Part shown: one piece after another, positions 7,884 to 16,829 of the stretch | Position numbering within the stretch: the first letter of the stretch is position 1 | Layout of the letters: every line of letters starts with the position of its first letter | NCBI GenBank assembly: GCA_944359055.1 | Contig: CALVSO010000012.1 | Location: 1 to 42,121, forward strand | Origin: an uncultured Bacilli bacterium | GTDB lineage: Bacteria > Bacillota_I > Bacilli_A > RF39 > UBA660 | Direction: 5' to 3' | Length of the DNA: 42,121 bases | The notes under the pieces: generated by a model | Told to the model about the DNA's origin: nothing | What the model saw: only the letters and a program-made list of their open reading frames with translations | Databases searched by the model: none | Made by a program: the position numbers and the translations under genes

Positions 7884-7962
7884 GTACTTATTTCTAGGAA
7901 TTAAATCTTCTCCGGTTTATTTCTTGGATTTGAGCAAATATATAAGAAAGGAGATTTATAAA
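7884..7962 (+). promoter_or_regulatory. rpsO leader with possible Shine-Dalgarno-sequestering pairing
   Basis: The leader segment AAATCTTCTCC (7903-7913) can pair, with a two-base bulge, to the ribosome binding site AAAGGAGATTT (7948-7957). S15 represses its own translation in several bacteria through leader structures, so an autoregulatory element is plausible, but I do not recognise a named S15 leader class here. Confidence 0.35.
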
Positions 7963-8232
7963 ATGGCTTTAACAAAAGAAAGAAAAGCAGAATTAGTTAA
8001 GAAATTTGGTAAAAATGAACAAGATACTGGTAGTATTGAAGTTCAAATCGCTATCTTAACTGATGAAATAAACACTTTAACTGAACATTTAAAAGAACAC
8101 ACTCATGATTTCCATTCAAGACGTGGGTTACTTAAAAAAGTAGGTCAAAGAAGAAGTTTATTAAATTACTTATTAAAACATGATGTAACAAGATACAGAA
8201 AAGTAATCAAAGAATTAAATTTAAGAAAGTAG
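7963..8232 (+). CDS. rpsO: Small ribosomal subunit protein S15
   Basis: The 89-residue product is a full-length S15, which binds 16S rRNA early in 30S assembly. Conserved stretches are [30 protein letters not shown] and [14 protein letters not shown]. The start at 7963 (MALTKE) follows AGAAAGGAGATTT and matches the family N-terminus; the in-frame upstream start at 7924 would add 13 unrelated residues. It is transcribed from its own promoter and is followed by a terminator before pnp. Confidence 0.97.
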   Translation: MALTKERKAELVKKFGKNEQDTGSIEVQIAILTDEINTLTEHLKEHTHDFHSRRGLLKKVGQRRSLLNYLLKHDVTRYRKVIKELNLRK

Positions 8233-8257
8233 GCACTCTTTTTAAGTGTCTTTTTTT
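8232..8257 (+). terminator. Intrinsic terminator between rpsO and pnp
   Basis: GGCACT/AGTGTC stem and a seven-T run directly after the rpsO stop. pnp has no obvious separate promoter in the short gap, so readthrough or processing at this hairpin may feed pnp. Confidence 0.65.
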
Positions 8258-8270
8258 ATTAGGAGGAATT

Positions 8271-10394
8271 ATGAAGAAAACATTTGAATTAGATTTTAGA
8301 GGAAGAAAAATTATAGTTGAAAATGGAGAACTTGCTAAACAAGCACATGGATCAATATTAGTAAGATATGGTGATACAGTTGTTTTATCGACTGTTGTTA
8401 TGTCTAAAAATGTTAATTTATTAGCTGATTTTTTTCCATTAATGGTTTTATATAATGAAAAGTTATATTCAGTAGGTAAAATACCAGGCGGATTTATTAA
8501 AAGAGAAGGAAGACCTACAGAAAACGCTACTTTAGCTGCTCGTATGATCGATAGACCAATGAGGCCTTTATTTCCAGAAGATTTTAAAAATGAAGTCCAA
8601 ATCGTAAATACTGTTTTATCAGTTGATCAAGATAATAGTCCTGAAATAACTGCTTTATTTGGTTCTTCTTTAGCTACTTGTATAAGTCAAGTACCATTTA
8701 ATGGACCAGTAGCTGGAGTTAAAGTTGGAAGAGTAGATGGTAAATTTATTATTAATCCAACTGTTGAAGAAACTGAAAAATCTGATATAGATTTAACTGT
8801 ATCTGGAACTAAAGAAGCTATTAATATGGTTGAAGCAGGTGCTAAAGAAGTTAGTGAAGAAGATATGCTTGAAGCTTTAATGTTTGGTCATGAAGCAATT
8901 AAAGAATTAATTGAATTTCAAGAAAAAATTATTGAAGAAATTGGTGTAGAAAAATATGATTATCCTAAATTAGAAATATCTTTAGAATTAACTAATGAAG
9001 TAACTGATTTAATTAAATATGATATTGATAAAGCATTAAGAATTAAAGATAAGTTAGAAAAATACGCTAAATTAGATGAAATTAAAGAAAATTTATTAGA
9101 AAAATATACTGATGAATCTTTAAAAGAAGATGAATTAAAAGAATTATTAACTAAGGTAGCTAATATATTTGAAAATGTAAAGTATGAAGTATTTAGAAAT
9201 ATTGTAGTTAAAGAAAAAATAAGAGCTGATGGTAGAAAGATGACTGAAATAAGACCTTTATCTACTGCTATTGATTTATTACCTAGAACTCATGGTTCAG
9301 CTTTATTTACAAGAGGAGAAACACAAAGTTTATCTGTAACTACTTTAGGAGCTTTAGGTGAGCATCAAATATTAGATGGATTAGGAATTGAAGATTCTAA
9401 AAGATTTATATTACATTACAATTTCCCTCAATTTTCAGTAGGAGAAACAGGAAGATATGGAGCTCCTGGTAGAAGAGAAATTGGACATGGTGCTTTAGGA
9501 GAAAGAGCTTTATTACAAGTAATACCATCTGAAGAAGAATTCCCTTATACAATAAGAGTTGTATCAGAAATATTAGAATCTAATGGTAGTAGTAGCCAAG
9601 CAAGTATTTGTGCAGGTTGTATGAGTTTAATGGCAGCTGGTGTACCTATTAAAGCTCCGGTAGCAGGTATTGCTATGGGATTAATTACAAGTGGTGACGA
9701 TTATACTATTTTAACTGATATTCAAGGATTAGAAGATCATTTAGGAGACATGGACTTTAAGGTAGCAGGTACTAAAAATGGAATTTGTGCATTACAAATG
9801 GATATCAAAATAAAAGGTATAACTAAACAAATATTAAAAGAAGCTTTAGCGCAAGCTCATAAAGCAAGATTAGAAATATTAAAAGTTATTGCTAAACAAA
9901 TTAAAGAACCACGTAAAGAAGTAAGTAAATATGCACCTAAAACAATGACATTTACGATTGATCCAAATAAAATTAAAGATGTTATTGGTAAAGGTGGCGA
10001 AATGATTACTAAAATTATTTTAGAAGCAAGTAATGTAACTGCAGTAACTGATATTAATGCTGTTAAAGTTGATTTAGAAGATGATGGTAGAGTAATTATT
10101 TATCACACTGATAAAGATATAATTGAAAAAACAGCTAACATGATTAAGGATGTAGTTAGAGAAGTAGAAACAGGAAAAATTTATACTGGTAAAGTTGTAA
10201 AAGTTGAAGATTTTGGATGCTTTGTTGAATTATGGCCAGGGGTTGAAGGACTAGTTCATGTTTCTCATTTAGCTAAAGAACGCGTTGAAAAACCAAGTGA
10301 TGTAGTTAAAGTTGGGGATGAAATAATAGTTAAATCATTAGGTTATGATAAAAAAGGAAGACTTAATTTATCTCGTAAAGAAGCTTTAAAATAG
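8271..10394 (+). CDS. pnp: Polyribonucleotide nucleotidyltransferase (PNPase)
   Basis: PNPase degrades RNA 3' to 5' by phosphorolysis and acts in mRNA turnover. The 707-residue product contains both RNase PH domains (the second with [24 protein letters not shown] and the metal-site Asp in [14 protein letters not shown]), a KH domain with the GKGGEM loop (about 565-570) and a C-terminal S1 domain (about 625-705, [15 protein letters not shown]). Length and order are standard. AGGAGGAAT precedes the ATG. The rpsO-pnp order is conserved in Bacillota and many other bacteria. Confidence 0.98.
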   Translation: MKKTFELDFRGRKIIVENGELAKQAHGSILVRYGDTVVLSTVVMSKNVNLLADFFPLMVLYNEKLYSVGKIPGGFIKREGRPTENATLAARMIDRPMRPLFPEDFKNEVQIVNTVLSVDQDNSPEITALFGSSLATCISQVPFNGPVAGVKVGRVDGKFIINPTVEETEKSDIDLTVSGTKEAINMVEAGAKEVSEEDMLEALMFGHEAIKELIEFQEKIIEEIGVEKYDYPKLEISLELTNEVTDLIKYDIDKALRIKDKLEKYAKLDEIKENLLEKYTDESLKEDELKELLTKVANIFENVKYEVFRNIVVKEKIRADGRKMTEIRPLSTAIDLLPRTHGSALFTRGETQSLSVTTLGALGEHQILDGLGIEDSKRFILHYNFPQFSVGETGRYGAPGRREIGHGALGERALLQVIPSEEEFPYTIRVVSEILESNGSSSQASICAGCMSLMAAGVPIKAPVAGIAMGLITSGDDYTILTDIQGLEDHLGDMDFKVAGTKNGICALQMDIKIKGITKQILKEALAQAHKARLEILKVIAKQIKEPRKEVSKYAPKTMTFTIDPNKIKDVIGKGGEMITKIILEASNVTAVTDINAVKVDLEDDGRVIIYHTDKDIIEKTANMIKDVVREVETGKIYTGKVVKVEDFGCFVELWPGVEGLVHVSHLAKERVEKPSDVVKVGDEIIVKSLGYDKKGRLNLSRKEALK

Positions 10395-10404
10395 GATATA
10401 TTAA

Positions 10405-11250
10405 ATGATAGATATTGAAAATATAAATGAAAATATTAGAAATTATTTAGAAGATATATATATTATTTTACAAGATAAATATGGTTACGAAGCTGGACTT
10501 AAATATTATGAATTTTTAGATGAATTAAAAGATAATAAGCCAAATACATATGAAATAATACTTAGTATAATGTTTTTAGATACTATAAGATTATTAATCG
10601 ATAAAGATAATAAAAAATTTATAACTGAAGATGAAAAAATAGTTTTAAAATATTTAAATGAATTTAAAAATATTGATGATTTACTTGAAGCAAATGAAGA
10701 AAATCCTAATTTATTAAGTATGATAATAAACGGGCCTTTTAAATTTAATCGTTTAAATATTAAAGGAAAAGCAACAATGCTATTAACAACATCTAATGAA
10801 TATGCATTTGAGTTTAATAAATTTCATTATTTAGAGATGATGAGTACTTTTAAAGAAAGAACAAAAGAAGAAATAATTAATTTATATAAGGAAACAGAAA
10901 ATTATCAGGATATTTTAAATATTGTAGATGTTTTATATTTAGGAAATATAAAAGGTTTTTCAAAATTATTATTATTGATGATTGAAACGTTTTATAAATG
11001 GAAAAAAGTTATTTTATTAACTAATCCAAAAATGATAACAACTGATGAAATTGAATTGATAAATCTTATTGAAAGTAATAGTATTGATGATTTCATTTAT
11101 AAAATTTCTTGTAATTTTGATTGGATTGAAATTATAGTTGAAAGCTTTATATTTTATGAAACTAATGACATATTATTTAAAGAGGAAATCGAAGATCTAT
11201 ATAATAAATTAGTTTCTGAAGAAATTAAGATAAAATTAAAAGAAGTATAA
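10405..11250 (+). CDS. Hypothetical protein, 281 residues
   Basis: I do not recognise this family. The product is soluble, acidic and predicted to be mostly helical, without a signal peptide or repeats. It starts 10 nt after pnp with only a weak ribosome binding site, so it is probably expressed from the pnp transcript. It ends head to head against the HIT gene with no spacer, the two stops sharing a hairpin. Confidence 0.55.
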   Translation: MIDIENINENIRNYLEDIYIILQDKYGYEAGLKYYEFLDELKDNKPNTYEIILSIMFLDTIRLLIDKDNKKFITEDEKIVLKYLNEFKNIDDLLEANEENPNLLSMIINGPFKFNRLNIKGKATMLLTTSNEYAFEFNKFHYLEMMSTFKERTKEEIINLYKETENYQDILNIVDVLYLGNIKGFSKLLLLMIETFYKWKKVILLTNPKMITTDEIELINLIESNSIDDFIYKISCNFDWIEIIVESFIFYETNDILFKEEIEDLYNKLVSEEIKIKLKEV

Positions 11251-11275
11251 TTATTTTAATAATTCATATACTTCT
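11241..11275. terminator. Shared bidirectional hairpin between convergent genes
   Basis: AGAAGTATA/TATACTTCT arms enclose an inner ATTATT/AATAAT stem and cover the stop codons of both convergent genes. U-rich sequence follows on the minus-strand side (CTTCTTTTAATTTT), less so on the plus side. Confidence 0.5.
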
Positions 11276-11610
11276 TCTAAAGTTTTATCTTTTTTATTGT
11301 TGTAAAAAGGTTTTAAATGAAGATGAAAATGTTTTACTTCTTGAATATCACCACTATTTTGAATAAGAGTTAATCCATCACAATTTAATTTTTCTTCAAT
11401 TCTTTTTTTTAGTATTTTAGCTATTTCCATTATATGTTTTAATGTATCACTATCGATATCATCTAAATCTAAATAATGCTTTTTAGGTATAATTAAAGTA
11501 TGACCAACACTATCAGGATTAATATCTAAAAAAGCATATACAACATCATCTTCATATATTTTATATGATGGAATTTCCTTATTAATAATTTTACAAAATA
11601 AACAATCCAT
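11251..11610 (-). CDS. HIT family nucleotide hydrolase
   Basis: This 119-residue protein belongs to the histidine triad superfamily, which hydrolyses nucleotidyl phosphoramidates or dinucleotides. The catalytic triad motif is HFHLHLKP (about residues 94-101). It opens with MDCLFCKII, carrying the CxxC pair seen in Hint-type members, and contains GHTLIIPKKHY. A GGAGG ribosome binding site lies just upstream. The length fits the HinT/YcfF group. It is a single-gene unit on the opposite strand to its neighbours. Confidence 0.92.
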   Translation of the reverse strand: MDCLFCKIINKEIPSYKIYEDDVVYAFLDINPDSVGHTLIIPKKHYLDLDDIDSDTLKHIMEIAKILKKRIEEKLNCDGLTLIQNSGDIQEVKHFHLHLKPFYNNKKDKTLEEVYELLK

Positions 11611-11645
11611 ATTTTTACCTCCATTATAATTATATCAAAAAAAAT

Positions 11646-11668
11646 CTAGTTTATCTAGATTTCGTGAA
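11646..11668. promoter_or_regulatory. Inverted repeat between hit and sufC
   Basis: AAATCTAG/CTAGATTT arms lie in the divergent region. On the minus strand they are followed by a T run and then a TATAAT, so this could be a terminator-like leader or an operator for the HIT gene. Nothing decides between these. Confidence 0.3.
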
Positions 11669-11725
11669 TATCTGCGAATATTCTATATTAATATTGATTA
11701 AATATTAATAAAATTATACAGTTTT

Positions 11726-11756
11726 ACTTAAAAAATAAGTTTTTTTAGTGTATAAT
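11726..11756 (+). promoter_or_regulatory. Probable suf promoter region
   Basis: A TATAAT (11751-11756) lies just upstream of sufC. No good -35 hexamer sits at the usual distance. The inverted repeat ACTTA/TAAGT (11726-11740) covers the -35 position, as an operator might. Confidence 0.35.
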
Positions 11757-11772
11757 TGTATTGGTGATATTA

Positions 11773-12537
11773 ATGCATATATTAAAAATTGAAAACTTAA
11801 CTGTTGAAATAGAAAATAAAACAATTTTAAAAAATTTTAATTTGGAAGTTAAATCAGGAGAAATACACGCCATAATGGGACCTAATGGAACAGGTAAATC
11901 TACTTTATCAAAAGTTATAATGGGAGATCCAAATTATAAAATAATTGAAGGTACTATTAAGTATGATGATACTATAATAAATGAATATACAACGGATGAA
12001 AGAGCTAGATTAGGTCTATTTTTAAGTATGCAAATGCCTTTAGAAATAGAAGGTGTTACAAATGCAGATTTACTTAGAACAGCTTGTCATATAAAAGAAG
12101 GAACTAATTTTAAATTATTTGATTTTATAAAAAAATTAGATAATAATGTTTCAAAATTAAAAATGGATAAAGAAATGATTCATCGAAGCGTTAATGTTGG
12201 TTTTTCTGGTGGTGAAAGAAAGAAAAATGAAATATTACAAATGTATATGTTAGAACCTTCTTTAGTTATTTTAGATGAAATAGATTCTGGACTTGATGTT
12301 GATAGTTTAAAAATAGTTGGAAATAATGTTATGGATTATTTTAAAGAATATAAACCTATTTTAATTGTTATTACTCATTATCAAAGATTACTAGATTATA
12401 TAAAACCTGATTATGTTCATATATTAAAAAATGGTAATATTGTTAAAAGTGGTGATAGTAGTTTAGTTAAAGAAATTGAAACAAATGGTTATAATTCTAG
12501 TGAATTTGCTATAAAGGAAAATACTAAAAATGAATAG
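11773..12537 (+). CDS. sufC: SUF system ATPase SufC
   Basis: SufC is the ABC-type ATPase that powers the SufBCD iron-sulfur scaffold in the cytosol. The 254-residue product shows Walker A GPNGTGKST, the family-specific signature FSGGERKKNEI and Walker B LVILDEIDSGLD. The ATG at 11773 follows TTGGTGATATTA; the upstream in-frame TTG at 11761 overlaps that ribosome binding site and is rejected. It overlaps sufD by 8 nt and leads a sufC-sufD-sufS unit. Confidence 0.96.
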   Translation: MHILKIENLTVEIENKTILKNFNLEVKSGEIHAIMGPNGTGKSTLSKVIMGDPNYKIIEGTIKYDDTIINEYTTDERARLGLFLSMQMPLEIEGVTNADLLRTACHIKEGTNFKLFDFIKKLDNNVSKLKMDKEMIHRSVNVGFSGGERKKNEILQMYMLEPSLVILDEIDSGLDVDSLKIVGNNVMDYFKEYKPILIVITHYQRLLDYIKPDYVHILKNGNIVKSGDSSLVKEIETNGYNSSEFAIKENTKNE

Positions 12538-13279
12538 AATAATAATATCTAATAATCAATTTGATTTAAAAAATATTGAATATAAATATAAAGAAGATTT
12601 GATAAATAAATTAAAATTAAAAATAATTAAAAACACTAAACTAGAATTAATAATAGATAAAGAAATTAAATTAGATGTAAGTATTGAATTATTAGATAAT
12701 GTTAAATTAGATTTGGTTGTAATAAAAAAAGAAAAAACTAAAATATTAACTAAATACAAATTGAATGAAAATAGTATATTAAATATTACAGAAATAAGTG
12801 ATAGTGATATTATTAATGAACGAAATATTGTTGATTTAAATGGAATAAATTCTAAAATTAGTTTTATTTTAAAAACTGTTTGTAAAAATAATGAAAAATA
12901 TGATATTGTAGTTAATCACAATAATAAAAATACTACAAGTGATATTATAACTAATGGTGTTAATATAAGCGGTAATTTATATTTTACTGTTACATCTTAT
13001 GTTTCAAATGGTAATAAAAACTGTGTAGTTAATCAACAAAATAGAATAATCAATTTAACAGATAAAGAATGTTTAATAAGACCTAATTTATTAATTGATG
13101 AAGTAGATGTAATAGCTAATCATAGTGCTTTAATTGGTTCATTTAAGGATGAAGAATTATTTTATATGCAAAGATTAGGTATCAATAAAACAATGGCTAA
13201 TAAATTATTAATAGAAGGTTTTATTAAAAATAAAATAAACAAAACTTTAGCTAATCATTTTAAAAAATATTGGAGGTGA
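12530..13279 (+). CDS. sufD: Short SufD/SufB-family scaffold protein
   Basis: The 249-residue product matches the SufBD core family, seen best in its C-terminal half: IRPNLLIDEVDVIANHSA, then GSFKDEELFYMQRLGI, with the conserved His in ANHSA and the RG-type turn. Usual SufD proteins are about 400-450 residues, so this one lacks most of the N-terminal helical domain. There is no frameshift in the upstream sequence, because sufC occupies it, so the short form looks native. Whether it acts as SufD, or as a single SufB/D scaffold, cannot be settled here. It sits between sufC and sufS. Confidence 0.82.
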   Translation: MNRIIISNNQFDLKNIEYKYKEDLINKLKLKIIKNTKLELIIDKEIKLDVSIELLDNVKLDLVVIKKEKTKILTKYKLNENSILNITEISDSDIINERNIVDLNGINSKISFILKTVCKNNEKYDIVVNHNNKNTTSDIITNGVNISGNLYFTVTSYVSNGNKNCVVNQQNRIINLTDKECLIRPNLLIDEVDVIANHSALIGSFKDEELFYMQRLGINKTMANKLLIEGFIKNKINKTLANHFKKYWR

Positions 13280-13283
13280 ATAA

Positions 13284-14474
13284 ATGAATCGTGATGATTT
13301 TAATATTTTAACTAAAAATATAATATACTTAGATAATGGTGCTACTTCATTAAAACCAAGATGTATAGCTGATAGTATTTCTAATTATTATAACAATTAT
13401 AGTGCTAATGCTCATCGTGGTGATTATGATTTATCACTTGAAGTTGATAATAAATATGAAGGTACTAGAACTTTAGTAAAAGAATTTATAAATGCTAAAA
13501 AAAATAAAGAAATAATTTTTACTAGTGGAGCTACTGATTCATTAAATAAAATAATATTTGGTTATTTTAGAAATTACTTAAAAGAAAATGATGAAGTATT
13601 AATAACTAAAAGTGAACATGCATCTAATGTATTACCTTGGTTTGAATTAAAAGATGAAATAAATATTAAAATAAACTATATTCCTTTAACTAATTTAGAA
13701 GTAACTTTAGATAATGTTAAAAACAGTATAACAGATAAAACTAAAGTAATAAGTATTGCTCATATTACTAATGTAGTAGGGGATATAAGGCCTATTAAAG
13801 AAATAATAAAATATGCTCATAGTAAAAATATATTAGTTATAATAGATGGTGCTCAAAGTGTTGCTCATACTAAGATTGATGTACAAGATTTAGATATCGA
13901 TTTTTTAGCTTTTTCTGCTCATAAAATGTTAGGTCCAACTGGTGTTGGTGTTTTATATGGTAAAGAAGAATTATTAAATAATATTAAACCAATTATATTT
14001 GGTGGTGGAATGAATGCTAGTTTTCAATTTGATGGAACTAGAGTATATAATGAAATACCTTCTTTATTAGAAGCAGGAACACCTAATATAGCTGGTGTTA
14101 TAGGTTTAGGCGAAGCTATTAAATACTTAAATAGTATTGGAATGGATAATATATCAAAATATGAAAAAGATTTAAAAAAATATGCTGTAAAAAAATTAAA
14201 AGAAGTAAAAGATATTATTATTTATAATGAAAATAGTGAAAGTGGTATTATAACTTTTAATATTAAAGATATATTTGCACAAGATCTTGCTATTTATTTA
14301 AATAAATATAATATTTGTGTAAGAGCTGGTAATCATTGTGCTAAAATTTTAAAAGATGATTTAGGTATTAAAAATACTTGTAGAATAAGTTTATACTTTT
14401 ATAACACTAAAGAAGAAATCGATTATTTAGTAAAAGTTTTAAATAATAAAAATATTAAAGATGAAATTATCTAG
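13284..14474 (+). CDS. sufS: Cysteine desulfurase SufS
   Basis: SufS removes sulfur from cysteine as an enzyme persulfide for Fe-S cluster assembly, using PLP. The 396-residue product has the PLP-binding Lys in SAHKMLGPTG (Lys214), the Asp in VIIDGAQSVAH and the catalytic Cys in RAGNHCAKI (Cys352), a class II arrangement. GGAGGTGA precedes the ATG by a few bases, overlapping the sufD stop. The usual SufU sulfur acceptor and SufB do not follow; the next gene is apbE. Confidence 0.95.
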   Translation: MNRDDFNILTKNIIYLDNGATSLKPRCIADSISNYYNNYSANAHRGDYDLSLEVDNKYEGTRTLVKEFINAKKNKEIIFTSGATDSLNKIIFGYFRNYLKENDEVLITKSEHASNVLPWFELKDEINIKINYIPLTNLEVTLDNVKNSITDKTKVISIAHITNVVGDIRPIKEIIKYAHSKNILVIIDGAQSVAHTKIDVQDLDIDFLAFSAHKMLGPTGVGVLYGKEELLNNIKPIIFGGGMNASFQFDGTRVYNEIPSLLEAGTPNIAGVIGLGEAIKYLNSIGMDNISKYEKDLKKYAVKKLKEVKDIIIYNENSESGIITFNIKDIFAQDLAIYLNKYNICVRAGNHCAKILKDDLGIKNTCRISLYFYNTKEEIDYLVKVLNNKNIKDEII

Positions 14475-14515
14475 AAAATTTTGTCTTTTTTTGTTATAAT
14501 TAAATAGTGATGATT

Positions 14516-15433
14516 ATGAAGAAAATATTATTAATATTACTATTATTGTTAACAGGTTGTAGTAAACAAGAATATAGTAAAAATTTATTTTATATGGATA
14601 CAGTTATAAATATCAAATTATATAATGTTAATGAAAAAAAAGCTAATGAAGCATTTGATTATTTAGATAGTTTATATCAAAAATACGAAAATTTAACTGA
14701 TTTTTATGATTCTAATAGTGAATTATCTAAATTAAATAATGATATTAATTATGAAATATCTAGTGAATTATTAGATTTAATTAAAATTGGATATGAGTGG
14801 GATGTTAAAACGAATGGATTATTAAATGTTAATATAGGTAATTTAACCAAAATATGGCACGATTTTAGAGAAAATCCTGTTAGTTTGCCTAATTTAGATG
14901 ATGTTAAAATAGAAAGTTTAAAAATCGAAAACGATAAGATTTTAAATGATAAAGTTAATATTGATTTAGGAGCTATAGTTAAAGGCTATGTTACAGAAAA
15001 AGCAGGTAATTATTTAGAAAGCGTTGGTATAGATTATTATTTAATTAATGCTGGTGGTAATGTTAAGGCGGGAAAAAGTAATAAAGGTTATTATAATATC
15101 GGTATTGCTAGTCCTATAAGTAACGAAACATTTGAAATTGTTAAAAATGAAAATATTAGTGTAGTAACTAGTGGTGGATATGAAAGATTTTATGAATATA
15201 ATGGTGTAATGTATCATCATATTATTGATCCTAATACTTTATATCCTGCTAATAATATGAAAAGTGTAACTGTTATAGGTGAAGATAGTGGTTTATGTGA
15301 TATTTTATCAACTACTTTATTTTTGATGGATATAGATGAAGGTAAAGAATTTATAAAAGATTATGATGTAAAAGTTATTTGGTTTACTAATGATAATCAA
15401 ATTATAAAAAGTGATAATTATGAACAAAAATGA
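14516..15433 (+). CDS. apbE: FAD:protein FMN transferase, lipoprotein (ApbE/FmnB)
   Basis: ApbE attaches FMN covalently to a threonine of target proteins outside the membrane. The 305-residue product has a lipoprotein signal ending in LLLTGC (Cys about residue 15) and the ApbE motifs DLGAIVKGYV, INAGGNVKAG and HHIIDPNTLYPA, the last containing the metal-site Asp. The start at 14516 places the signal peptide correctly; in-frame starts at 14507 and 14510 add only a few residues. The likely substrate is the FMN-binding lipoprotein at 16311. It overlaps the next gene by 14 nt. Confidence 0.93.
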   Translation: MKKILLILLLLLTGCSKQEYSKNLFYMDTVINIKLYNVNEKKANEAFDYLDSLYQKYENLTDFYDSNSELSKLNNDINYEISSELLDLIKIGYEWDVKTNGLLNVNIGNLTKIWHDFRENPVSLPNLDDVKIESLKIENDKILNDKVNIDLGAIVKGYVTEKAGNYLESVGIDYYLINAGGNVKAGKSNKGYYNIGIASPISNETFEIVKNENISVVTSGGYERFYEYNGVMYHHIIDPNTLYPANNMKSVTVIGEDSGLCDILSTTLFLMDIDEGKEFIKDYDVKVIWFTNDNQIIKSDNYEQK

Positions 15434-15770
15434 TATAAAATTAGTAGTTATTGTGTTGATTGTTATTATTTTATTATTTTCTTTAACATTATTTAGAAAA
15501 AAAGCTAATATTGCTAATGTATATTATGAAAATGAATTGATATTAGAAATAGATTTAAGTATAAATAAAACTTATGAAGTAGATGGATATAATGGTAAAG
15601 TTAAAATAGAAGTTTTAAATAATCAAATAAGAGTAGTTGAAGAAAATAGTCCATATCATTTATGTTCTAAACAAGGATTTGTTTCTAAAAGTGGTGAATC
15701 AATTATATGTTTGCCAAATAAAATAATAATTGAATTGCCTAGTGATGAATTAGATGCTGAGGTGAGTTAA
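15420..15770 (+). CDS. NusG domain II protein (EetA-like)
   Basis: The 116-residue product has one N-terminal transmembrane helix (about 7-25) and a small extracytoplasmic beta domain of the NusG_II family. The characteristic segment CSKQGFVSKSGESIICLPNK contains a conserved cysteine pair. From memory, EetA of the Listeria extracellular electron transfer locus has this domain, and the pairing with a Gx-transporter protein is common in Bacillota. The start at 15420 lies inside apbE (14-nt overlap). The molecular role of the family is not established. Confidence 0.75.
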   Translation: MNKNDIKLVVIVLIVIILLFSLTLFRKKANIANVYYENELILEIDLSINKTYEVDGYNGKVKIEVLNNQIRVVEENSPYHLCSKQGFVSKSGESIICLPNKIIIELPSDELDAEVS

Positions 15771-15771
15771 T

Positions 15772-16275
15772 TTGAAAAAATTTACAAGATTATCTATGCT
15801 ATTAGCTTTATCTGTTGCATTAAATGTAATAGAGGCAAGTTTACCTTTATTTAATGGATATATTCCAGGTTTAAAGTTAGGATTAGCTAATATTGTAACA
15901 TTGTTTATAATTTATCAATTTAGTTTAAAAGATGCTTTTTATGTTGGTATCTTAAGAGTTTTTTTAGTAGGTATTCTAAGAACTGGTTTATTTAGTACAA
16001 CATTCTTTTTTAGTTTAAGTGGTGTAATATTTAGTATAATATGTATGTATTTAGCTAAAAATTTCTTAAAGTTATCTATTGTTGGTGTTAGTATAGTAGG
16101 TTCTATTGCTCACAGCACAGGACAAGTTTTAACTTCTATATTATTGTTACAAATGAGTTCGATGATATATTATTTACCATGGCTATTATTATTTTCAATT
16201 CCAACCGGCGTTTTAGTTGGGATAATTTGTAAACAATTGATAAAATTTTATGATGAAGTCTTGTCTTTTGAATAA
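15772..16275 (+). CDS. Gx transporter family membrane protein (EetB-like)
   Basis: The 167-residue hydrophobic protein resembles the family annotated as Gx transporter or heptaprenyl diphosphate synthase component I, with about five membrane segments and the conserved region GLKLGLANIVTLF near residues 34-46. The fold recalls ECF transporter S-components, so a role in moving a flavin or isoprenoid-type compound is possible but unproven. The start is TTG at 15772, directly after GAGGTGAG, and 1 nt after the previous stop. It pairs with the NusG_II gene as EetA/EetB-like. Confidence 0.8.
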   Translation: MKKFTRLSMLLALSVALNVIEASLPLFNGYIPGLKLGLANIVTLFIIYQFSLKDAFYVGILRVFLVGILRTGLFSTTFFFSLSGVIFSIICMYLAKNFLKLSIVGVSIVGSIAHSTGQVLTSILLLQMSSMIYYLPWLLLFSIPTGVLVGIICKQLIKFYDEVLSFE

Positions 16276-16310
16276 AAATATTTTATAATTTAATTATAGG
16301 AGGATTATAT

Positions 16311-16757
16311 ATGAAGAAACTTTTGAGTTTATTATTAGTTACAGTTATGCTAACTGGATGTGGATCTAATTCTTTAAAAGAAGGTACATATGAAGGTAGT
16401 GCAGTTGATAATTATGGTGGCCAAGAAAACACTGCAACTGCTAAAATTACTATTGATGCAGATGGCAAAATTACTGATGTTTATTTAGATACAACATATA
16501 TTCATAACGGTGAAGAAACTACTAAAAAAACACTAGGAAATGAATATGGTATGAAAAAAGGTAATAGTGACTATGGTCAAGCTGATTATGAATGGTTTGA
16601 ACAAGTTGAAGCTTTAGAACAAGCAGTAATTGATAATCAAGGAATTGATTTCTTAAATGTTGATGAAGATGGTTATACTGATGCTGTAAGTACTTGTACA
16701 ATCAAAGTAGATGCACTATATAAAGCTTTAGAAGATGCTTTAAATAAAGCTAAATAG
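16311..16757 (+). CDS. FMN-binding domain lipoprotein (PplA-like)
   Basis: The 148-residue product has a lipoprotein signal with lipobox LTGC (about residues 14-17) and one FMN-binding domain. The flavinylation motif, usually D-x-x-S-G-A-T, appears as DAVSTCT (about residues 123-129), keeping the acceptor Thr but with T-C in place of G-A. It is the expected substrate of the ApbE four genes upstream and could carry electrons on the cell surface. Listeria PplA has two such domains, so this is a single-domain version. AGGAGGATT precedes the ATG and a terminator follows. Confidence 0.88.
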   Translation: MKKLLSLLLVTVMLTGCGSNSLKEGTYEGSAVDNYGGQENTATAKITIDADGKITDVYLDTTYIHNGEETTKKTLGNEYGMKKGNSDYGQADYEWFEQVEALEQAVIDNQGIDFLNVDEDGYTDAVSTCTIKVDALYKALEDALNKAK

Positions 16758-16782
16758 ATTTGATTTATTTCAAATCTTTTTT
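16756..16782 (+). terminator. Intrinsic terminator
   Basis: AGATTTGA/TCAAATCT stem with T run at the end of the suf-apbE-lipoprotein stretch. Confidence 0.8.
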
Positions 16783-16829
16783 CATTTATATTTCACATTT
16801 TTAGTGTATAATAAATTAGAGGTGAGATA

